Positions 18,612 through 26,400 of a DNA stretch of 27,745 nt are shown here, piece after piece (positions within the stretch are counted from its first letter, which is position 1; each line of letters starts with the position of its first letter). The notes beneath the pieces are model-generated. The model was given only the letters and a program-made list of their open reading frames with translations. It was not told where the DNA came from and did not search any database. This DNA is from Mnemiopsis leidyi (taxonomy: Eukaryota; Ctenophora; Tentaculata; Lobata; Bolinopsidae): contig JH152672.1 of assembly GCA_000226015.1 (NCBI GenBank), positions 1,233 through 28,977 of the forward strand. The letters run 5' to 3'. The position numbers and the translations under genes were made by a program.

Positions 18612-19859
18612 ATGTCTATAATCAAGCATGGATCTCATGTTGTGTTTCTTAACTCAAAAACTGGTGAGCAGAAGTGTGTGAGGCTGCCACGCAACTCTGA
18701 TGTGTACATCAAGCCCCTATCCTTTCAGGCAGACTCATTAATTGGACAACGTTTTGGACAGAAGTATCAAGTGGTGAAACATCAGCTAGTTAAGTTAGAA
18801 GAATCCTCCTCTGCTTTGAATGAACCTTTAGAGCACTGTGGGAAGACTAATGAATTTATCAAAGATGATGGTTCTACTCAAATTCTATCTCAAAATGACA
18901 TAGAAGAAATGAAATCTAAAGGCATCGCTGGAGATGAAATTGTGAAGAATTTAGTCGAGAATAGTACATCATTCAATGTTAAAACCGAATTTTCCAAAGC
19001 CAAATGGCTGAAGAAAAAGATTAATAAACACCAACCTAACATCATTGTTAAAAAACCTTCCATTCGACTGTTTGCCTCATCATCTGTAAGCAAGCTTCGT
19101 CCTGATGTGTTAGCTAAAATCATAAACAATGCAAACATTTGGTCAGGTTCAAAAGCAATTGTTGTGGAGTGCAAAGATGACCTGCTAACCAGTGTGGTAT
19201 CTCAGAGGGTTGGTCTAAATGGGACAGTTTTACAAATATTTGAACAGAAGTTACCTCATATCATGTACTGCAAATGGTTAGATTTTAGTCAAGAACACAT
19301 GAAAGCCCTGAAGTACTATCCCCTAAAGTTTTTAGGCAAACTGAAACCTGATGCTGATCTGGATGATTTGAATACTAATGGGTCCAGTAAGGAAGAAGAA
19401 TCCAATGACCAAAAGAATGAACTTGGTAAGCGGAAAAGAGAGGGTAAAACTGTCAAGTTTGAAGATTACAAAACAGTTTATGAGTTTCTCAAAAGTGAAA
19501 AGTTTGACAGTCTCGTAATTTCAGCGTTTTATGATCCATTCCCAGTGTTGGAATTGCTTTGGGACTCATTGCGTTCATCAGGAAACTTAGTAATTCGAAC
19601 TGAATACTTGTCAGTTGTCCTGCAGTGTGCTAACTTTGTAAACAGCCAAGGCTGCTCAGAACTGTCTGTTGTTGATCAGTGGTTCAGGGAAATTCAGGTA
19701 TTACCTGGGAGGACTCATCCTGACATGAGAATGCAGACTGGAGGTGGGTTTATTTTGTCTTGTACTAAAATATGCGAGGGAATATTTGAACATGGAAGTG
19801 ATGTGCCCATAGTCTCAGAGCCAAAGGAAAGTCCTCCATTGGTTGAGTCAATGGAATGA
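18612..19859 (+). CDS. TRMT6: tRNA (adenine58-N1)-methyltransferase non-catalytic subunit TRM6
   Basis: This encodes 415 residues (human TRMT6 has 497). TRM6 pairs with the catalytic TRM61 in a heterotetramer that makes m1A at position 58 of tRNAs, notably initiator tRNA-Met. TRM6 has a methyltransferase-like fold without activity and helps bind tRNA. The family signature is clear at residues 95-160: LSQNDIEEMKSKGIAGDEIV, then LVENSTSFNVKTEFSKAKWL, a lysine-rich KKKINKHQ and IVKKPSIRLF. The C-terminal half has FDSLVISAFYDPFPVLELLW, WFREIQVLPGRTHPDMRMQ and the Gly-rich GGGFILS, all characteristic of TRM6. The shorter length reflects a smaller charged linker (about residues 245-285) and shorter ends. 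It is a single exon. The start is the first ATG after an acceptor. COMMD4 begins 272 bp downstream. Confidence 0.93.
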   Translation: MSIIKHGSHVVFLNSKTGEQKCVRLPRNSDVYIKPLSFQADSLIGQRFGQKYQVVKHQLVKLEESSSALNEPLEHCGKTNEFIKDDGSTQILSQNDIEEMKSKGIAGDEIVKNLVENSTSFNVKTEFSKAKWLKKKINKHQPNIIVKKPSIRLFASSSVSKLRPDVLAKIINNANIWSGSKAIVVECKDDLLTSVVSQRVGLNGTVLQIFEQKLPHIMYCKWLDFSQEHMKALKYYPLKFLGKLKPDADLDDLNTNGSSKEEESNDQKNELGKRKREGKTVKFEDYKTVYEFLKSEKFDSLVISAFYDPFPVLELLWDSLRSSGNLVIRTEYLSVVLQCANFVNSQGCSELSVVDQWFREIQVLPGRTHPDMRMQTGGGFILSCTKICEGIFEHGSDVPIVSEPKESPPLVESME

Positions 19860-19892
19860 GACCAAAATCTTTATGAATAATTTTATCATGAT

Positions 19893-19898
19893 AATAAA
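19893..19898 (+). terminator. Poly(A) signal of TRMT6
   Basis: A canonical AATAAA lies 34 bp after the TRMT6 stop. The COMMD4 acceptor is about 230 bp further on, a spacing compatible with either separate genes or an operon-type junction. Confidence 0.6.
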
Positions 19899-20120
19899 TT
19901 TATGGATTCAGTTTTAACTAATAATTTCACTTTTTTGCTTGAAATTGATATTGATATTATAGGCTAGCTTGATGTTATTAGTCGATTATCTGAGATTCTT
20001 CATTGGATATCTAATCCAATGAGTTTGTATGAATTTAGATACCCACAAATTTAAAAAAACTATCATAACAAGGTTGCAGTAAAAACTGGCACACATCAGC
20101 TATTATTCAATTGTGACAAC

Positions 20121-20131
20121 ATTCTTTAGCG
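20121..20131 (+). promoter_or_regulatory. 3' splice acceptor two bases before COMMD4 start
   Basis: ATTCTTTAG ends at 20129 and only CG separates it from the ATG at 20132. This suggests a trans-splice acceptor or 5'UTR intron end. Confidence 0.5.
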
Positions 20132-21455
20132 ATGAGGTTCAGATTTCGTGGGGGCGAGGATTGTCCGGATTGGGTGTTAGCAGAAATATCCACCATATCA
20201 AAACTATCTTCCATCAAACTTAAACTGATATGTATCCAGGTAATCCTAGCACAGTCCTGTAAAGTTGAGCACGTCCAAAATATTTCTTAAATTGTTATGA
20301 AACATTTACCAGATTGTTATTTTATATTTATCTATCAACATTATCTATTTATTTCAAAGGCTTGGTATCTGAAAGAATAAAGAAATTTTAGGCCGTAACC
20401 AAATTGTTCAACTTACGATTCTCTCACCCTTCAGATTCTAAACCACATCGAGGAAGAAGAAGTAAAATACAACACGTTTACCAAACTGATTGACAACAAC
20501 ATGTTTACCATGTCCGATGTAAAAGGACTGGTCGCAGCGCTCACCTTCATACTTCAGAGTGCTCTGCGAAATGATGTCGAGTCGTCCTCCCTTGACAGTG
20601 AACTTCAACAGCTAGGATTTCCTAAGGTTGGTACTTTCCATCTTGACTGTTGAAATTTGGCGTGTTACTTCCCTTTTTTAATGGACGACTTTGAAGTTAG
20701 TGTTACGATTGTCAATACCGGTTTAAAGTGCACGGCATCTATAAACTAATAAAGTTGTGTATTAATATTTAATTTGACAGGAGCACGCCAGCTCATTGAC
20801 GAAAGCTTACACCGACCACGCCCAAAAAGCCAGGGAAGCTTTGAGGAGGACCAGTCTGCGATACCCCGCACCTTCTGTTGAATGGTTAGTTATGAAAAAT
20901 TCATAATGATTTAGTTTCAAGTTTCAACTAAACCTTATTTCTTCATAAATAATATTACATTGCGTAAGACTTAAAAAGTAGAGATTTTCCTTTAGCTCAG
21001 CAATAGCTTATTTGCCTAAGAATTGTCAGTAGCCAACTATTAAGATTAATTCGTAAAGATTCTAATTTTGTCGTTTGTCGTGTTGCTTCCTTCATTCAAA
21101 CTCATGTGTCATGATAATTTTCGGTTTCCTTATGATGTTATGAAAAACTCTTATACTCATTACTCACTTTTTATGTGCCAAATACATATGTGTAACATTA
21201 GCATATTTTCGTGATCTCACTCTTTACAAATAACACATAACGCCCCTCTAAAACTCGCAAAAACTAATAAAATTATGTTCAATTATCAGGACAGTGGATT
21301 ACATAGCTTCCAGTACAAAACACGGTAAAATAGACGAGCCACTGATAAACTTAAACATCAACGGGACGCCCTGTACTGTTACTGTGGAAAAGTTGGACGT
21401 AATTTTAAGCGAACTGAAAGTCGCCTCAAAAAGTATCAAAAACATCAAGTTGTGA
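20132..21455 (+). CDS. COMMD4: COMM domain-containing protein 4 (four exons)
   Basis: Exons at 20132-20239, 20435-20626, 20781-20884 and 21290-21455 join in frame to 570 nt, 189 residues (human COMMD4 has 199). COMMD proteins form hetero-oligomers, including the ring of the Commander complex with CCDC22/CCDC93 that supports endosomal recycling, and they also affect NF-kB. The N-terminus [20 protein letters not shown] is nearly identical to vertebrate COMMD4, and [14 protein letters not shown] spans the exon 2/3 junction as in the family. The alpha-helical N-domain is in exons 1-3, and the C-terminal COMM domain starts at [11 protein letters not shown] and ends with the leucine-rich [18 protein letters not shown]. 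All introns have GT..AG ends. A Trp codon is split between exons 3 and 4. No introns here show repeats at their boundaries. Confidence 0.95.
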
Positions 21456-22013
21456 CACAAGTATCTCGTTTTGCTGGACCAGTATTTTGTTTCTTTGTTT
21501 GATTCATTAACATCATTTCGTCTGTTTCGAGGCTACATGTGAATTGTTAACTTAAAAGGATTTTTCTAAGTGTTTAAAAGTTTTGCGTCTGCACTCTGTA
21601 CGCTGTAGCAGTGTAGCACTGCAGTGTAAATTTGTTACAACTGCAAGCACAACACGGGCAATTATGTATCGTGATGTGTAAATGTGGGAAATCTCACTAT
21701 CTTCTCTTGCTATGTATCTTTTTACGTTTTTGTTGTGTAAGTTATGAAGCAGAATATGTTTATTTTTGTTGGTTAATGTTTGTTAATTGAATTTTTTATG
21801 ATCAGATATAATTGACACTTGATTGATACTTAAGTGTGCTTTCTTCTCCCTCATTGCTGTCATGTAAGACTAATAAAGCAGTGATTTTAAATTCATGGTC
21901 ACGAAGGTTATTGCAAATTACTATGCTGAAGCTTAGACAACTCATTTTAACACAATCGTAGCTCTCTTGGACATTCCGCAAAAAATCGTTACTTCAATGG
22001 CCTGATTGTCAAC
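21456..22013. other. COMMD4-FANCF intergenic region
   Basis: It holds the COMMD4 3'UTR with an AATAAA at 21872. No other feature is recognised. From the poly(A) signal to the FANCF acceptor is only about 140 bp, a typical operon-like spacing in species with polycistronic trans-spliced transcripts. Confidence 0.5.
21872..21877 (+). terminator. Poly(A) signal of COMMD4
   Basis: A canonical AATAAA sits about 415 bp after the COMMD4 stop and is the only one in the gap. Confidence 0.55.
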
Positions 22014-22031
22014 AGATTGTAGTTATACCAC
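22005..22031 (+). promoter_or_regulatory. 3' splice acceptor upstream of FANCF
   Basis: GATTGTCAACAG ends at 22015, 16 bases before the ATG; a second AG at 22021-22022 is closer. The pyrimidine tract is weaker than at the other genes. Confidence 0.35.
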
Positions 22032-23075
22032 ATGGAGCAAATAATAAAGACTGCCGACACGTTTTTGCACGTGCTTGAAGCTGCGCACTCTTCCAGCGTC
22101 TCATCATGGCAGGCTGCCAACCTGCATAAAAGTCTGAACTGGGCAGACCATCATCAGCGGATTTACCAGTCGTACTCGGGACGGGAGAAAATTCGGGGTG
22201 TTCTCGATATTGAGCTCAGAAAACTGGCCTACAGAAATTGTATTCTCGTCAATGTTTTCGGTTTTGAGTTTTTGAAAAACTGCAAGGACTTTCTTATCAG
22301 TATTTTAGAAAAGAACACTTCTTTAAATGATGAACTTACGGAATTATTACCCGAACCTGAATCAACTGTAGAAAGTACACAAATATTTAATTGTATGATC
22401 AGCATAAACAAAACACTACAACGTGATGAAAGTTACGTAACTGACGTGATTAACGTTGTTTGTGATACGGTGAAAGAAGCGATGAGGTTCCAACAAACTT
22501 GCCCGGTTGTCACTCTAGCTCCACAAAGATCCATGACAACTCTTATCACTCGCGTTTACAACATCAACAAAACTCGCGAGTTGTTTCTCAACTGTTTCCT
22601 GCGTGGTGAGGTTGTGGTGAAAGAATTTATGGCGGATTGGTTGGAGAAGTTCGGTTCAGATCTGTGGTGTGTTGCTGATGTTAAATTGTTGACAAAGTGT
22701 TCAGCTTCATTGCCCGCTTTTTGTAAGTTACACATTCTTCATATCGTCAAATTGTTCAGCCAGTCATACGATTATAAATCTCAACATTCAGTCGTCCTTA
22801 AATCTGATGCAGGAGAGGATGAGCCCTCCAAAAACACTAAACATTTTTCTGATAATGAACCAGCTGCTAAAACACCCCAACAACTGATATTCGGCCCCCG
22901 AACAAGTCCTACTGAAGACAAGGAGAGTACATTAGTCAAGCTATCAGAACATCTAGTTCTGCTCCACGCCACCTCATGTTATTTTATTGTAGAGGAGTTA
23001 CTGTCGACTTTGTCAAAACATCAGAAGTACGGTTCGCTTGCCAGGACTTATGTTAGATTCTTGTGCCCGGAATAA
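22032..23075 (+). CDS. FANCF: Fanconi anaemia group F protein
   Basis: A single-exon gene for 347 residues; human FANCF is also intronless, with 374. FANCF is an adaptor in the nuclear Fanconi anaemia core complex, linking FANCC/FANCE to FANCG/FANCA and FANCM, which ubiquitinates FANCD2-FANCI at DNA interstrand crosslinks. The match is best at the N-terminus: MEQIIKTADTFLHVLEAAH, then SSSVSSWQAANLHKSLNWAD and RIYQSYSGREKIRGVLDIEL, parallel to human MESLLQHLDRF, STWDPATVRRALQWA and RRFGRHGPIRTALERRL. The middle is divergent. The C-terminal helical region has LFLNCFLRGEVVVKEFMADW and SASLPAFC, matching the human segment around WLLGNSEVFAAFCRALP. A charged, less conserved insert lies at about residues 255-300. 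FANCF evolves fast, so identity is based on order of motifs and length rather than high similarity. The OCRL-like start is 383 bp after the stop. Confidence 0.85.
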   Translation: MEQIIKTADTFLHVLEAAHSSSVSSWQAANLHKSLNWADHHQRIYQSYSGREKIRGVLDIELRKLAYRNCILVNVFGFEFLKNCKDFLISILEKNTSLNDELTELLPEPESTVESTQIFNCMISINKTLQRDESYVTDVINVVCDTVKEAMRFQQTCPVVTLAPQRSMTTLITRVYNINKTRELFLNCFLRGEVVVKEFMADWLEKFGSDLWCVADVKLLTKCSASLPAFCKLHILHIVKLFSQSYDYKSQHSVVLKSDAGEDEPSKNTKHFSDNEPAAKTPQQLIFGPRTSPTEDKESTLVKLSEHLVLLHATSCYFIVEELLSTLSKHQKYGSLARTYVRFLCPE

Positions 23076-23400
23076 TTGTTTAAAAGTTAAACTATATCGG
23101 TTTGTACAGTGTAAACATGAGGTCATAACATTTATAGTATATGAGAATTTTAACACATATCAGTAAAGTAACTATTTTTATATGAATGATGTTACCAATT
23201 TAGGTTACGAAATTTTGATTATTTTTAAAGATATCAACGATCTTATCACGATATTTAACTTTTTTAACGTTTAGAAAATAGATATTTGAAGTTGTTAAGT
23301 TTAGTTCAACAAAATTCTACTCCCTGATTCATACTTTTATGAATCACACATTCCAGTTTCTTTAAGATTTACAAATTTAACGCCTATGACTTACTCTAAC
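23076..23400. other. FANCF-OCRL-like intergenic region
   Basis: AT-rich, with no canonical AATAAA and no recognised feature. It carries the FANCF 3'UTR and ends in a pyrimidine-rich TTACTCTAACCCACAG (to 23406). Confidence 0.45.
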
Positions 23401-23458
23401 CCACAGTAGCTAATGAAACCAGGCAGGAGTTAACCATGTGAGCAGAGTTGTAGTTGGT
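23391..23458 (+). promoter_or_regulatory. 3' splice acceptor(s) upstream of the OCRL-like gene
   Basis: TTACTCTAACCCACAG ends at 23406; further AGs follow, the last at 23452-23453, five bases before the ATG at 23459. Which one is used cannot be read from sequence. This may be a trans-splice acceptor or the end of a 5'UTR intron, and an upstream coding exon is also possible. Confidence 0.4.
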
Positions 23459-26400
23459 ATGGTGGACTTTATCGACTACGAACAGACGGAACCTAGACAG
23501 CGAGCCACTGCAGTTTCCTCAGGTATGTTGTCATGGTGACTGCATGTTTTACATTCCATTTGGCTTGTTTACATTCTAGCCGGTATGTTGAATTGTCATG
23601 GTAACTGTATGTTTTGTATTCCATTTGGCTTGTTTACATTCAAGCCGGTATGTTGAGTTGTCATGGTAACTGTATCTTTTGTATTCCAGCCGGTATGTTT
23701 CAAGCTAGTTTTGTCGCTATGCTGTATTTGCGGAGTTGCGGAATTTCAGCTAGGCTGTGCGTATGATTCTAGTAAAAGTGCAATTTGATCCAAGGTCATA
23801 ACATAGATTTTATGGTTTCCTCTTGATTTGGTGATAAAATGGTGTTTTGTGCGAGTAACTCCTGGCAATTTCTGATCTGATCACTACAGACGACTGGACC
23901 TTGGTTGACGAGGGCTGTATTTTTTACATGATGAGTCAAGATGGTATGTTGAGTGTGAAATTTCGGCTTGACACTATACACCGTGTATCTATAGCTATTG
24001 GTGGAATCTCAAATACTCGATCACACTTTCTAATCGAAAGTTTGATTGGTCTTGACAGTTATGAGATTTAACCGATCTACCAGAGATTCATTTCACCGCG
24101 AGTTGCCGAATTTTCTCTTTCCAAATGAGCCGAGGGTCCGTGATTAGGGCTTACACTGCATGAGCTAAATTACTGACCTGAATACCGCACGGTGAATGGT
24201 AGCATGTGTGTTGTGTACTGTACAATACCTGACAGAATTAGCCAAGCTACTGAGTACGCAGGATAATACGACATGGTATGACAGATGACTCCTGTGTGTG
24301 TACTATAACCGACATAACATGGTTTATAAACTTCTATTTGAGCTGAGAATTATGCTCGGAATTTTAATGTTTTGATTCAGTAGTGCTGATTTGATAATGA
24401 TGATAAAGGATTGATTTTTGAAGTCCCTGTAAGCAAATTCAAATCAATATTATTACTTGTCAAATTTCCAACTGATCCGTTTCATATATCACTGAAACAT
24501 TAAATCAGCAACAAGATGTATTGATTCTCTTACTTTGTCAGATGATGTGCACATAAAACTTGATGACTGGTCCGTTGTCGGTCAGTCAACTGTTCATGAT
24601 TATGGGGAAGATTGTAAGTAACGATCAGAGTTTCTGCCATGAGTTTCCGTGTTGTTAGTTAGACTTATTTGTCACTTAAAGTGTTGTATTTTTTGTGCAT
24701 GAATTGCGTACGTTAATACTCGTTATCTTATTTACGTGTTTATGTATTTTGTCTTCCATTTTTAGTAAAAGTCTACTATCTTCTTGAAGATATTATTATT
24801 TTTAGGAGGAAAATTTTGTGTTTGAAATGGAATTTGATTATTGCAATTCATCCCAATTATGGTTTTGCGGTAGCGTAATCAGAGGAAGAATTCGAGCGAG
24901 GTCCTTTATTAAAATGTGTCCCATCAATATTTTAGTGAAATCTTTATCCGATAAGTACACAAATATGTAGTATTTTTCAACCTCAGTTAAGTAGTTGCAG
25001 GGGTGACTTATTAGTCAATTAAGTAGTTGCCTAACTTGGAAAAGGGATGACTAATTAGTTAATTAACTAATTGCCTAATTACGGAACAACGGTAACTAAT
25101 TAGACAATTAACTAATTGCACAACTACGGAACAGGGGTGACGTATGGGCGAGAGACGGCTGTACACAGAGCTCTGAATCAGAGGAAGAACGAGTTTACTA
25201 ACCTCCAGCCATGTAGAGTTCTGTGTGTTACTTGGAATGTTAACGGCCAACTACCTACTGGTATGTGTTCTTACCTTCTTTATTTAAGAGTCTTGTCTTA
25301 CTCGAAAGTCTTATCTTACTCAAAAGTCTCGTCTCATTCAAGGCTCTGATTTAAGACTCAGTTTTCTATGTAAAACTATAGTGTATGTGGTATGTTATGT
25401 TGATAATTGCCTGGTATGTAATTTTAAGTTGGTTTTAAATATACAAAAAGAAAATCAGTTTCCTTACATCGGTCTCATCTGAGCGTTATCGCTAGATTTA
25501 AATCAAATACTCCCAAGTTTCCCTAATGTACCGGTCTCTTCAGAGGATCTAGATACTCTGTTATCAGTGGACGACAGACCGGCAGATGTCATTTGTGTAG
25601 GATTTCAGGAGCTGGATCTCAGTCCTGAAACTCTACTTCTTATGAACGACAGCAGCAAAGAACTGGTTAGTTGTCGTTACCATGGTTACTAGTCCTAAGT
25701 GAAACGTGGGATTTTACCTTTAGAGTAGAAAATTTGAAGATCAGATACAATTTAACAACTGGATCAAAGAATTGACATTTGACCGTTAGGCACTTGTATC
25801 AGATTTTTGGTCGATGCGTATAGCAGAGGGTGAGTTCCAGGAGGTACTAGACACTATAAAAAAGTTTGGTGAAAATTCAAATATTGCAAAATTGGTCTTT
25901 TATAAGCAATTTTGTCAGAACTCGACTTGTCCATTCAATTGTCTAATTGGTGTACAATAAGTGTACAATGTACAATTGTATACCTTGTAATATGAGGTAA
26001 ACTAGAGCCGTACATAGAGTACACTGTACATGTGATGTACATCTACTCAATGTTCAAGTACTCTAACATCAGATAACTTGTTTCTAGTTAGTGGACCAGC
26101 TATATCGTAACACAGTCCTTTCAAACATCTGTTGTAAATGATGTCGCGATATAATCAACATTGCTTATACAAAATCTCATACTGAAACTTTATCAACGTT
26201 ATTTTATTTCCGTGTGCCACCGATTACTTAGCAACAGCATTTATATTTACTGGTCACAAACTTTTATTAACATGCAAAGTTAAAATTTCTCTAATCTCTT
26301 CAGATGTGGATGGAGAAGATGAAAGCCGGGTTACCAAAAGGAGTTTCGTATAAGCTACTGAAACACATCAGATTAGTTGGAATTCTGTTAGTTGTGTATG

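Noticed and set aside
20985-21060. tRNA gene suggested by TAGCTCAG in COMMD4 intron 3
   Set aside because: There is no matching B-box (GGTTCRANNCC) and no cloverleaf stems at the right spacing.
25790-25829. Extra exon in the OCRL-like gene between exons 5 and 6
   Set aside because: It is 40 nt and would break the frame, while exons 5 and 6 join in phase and align with the family without it.
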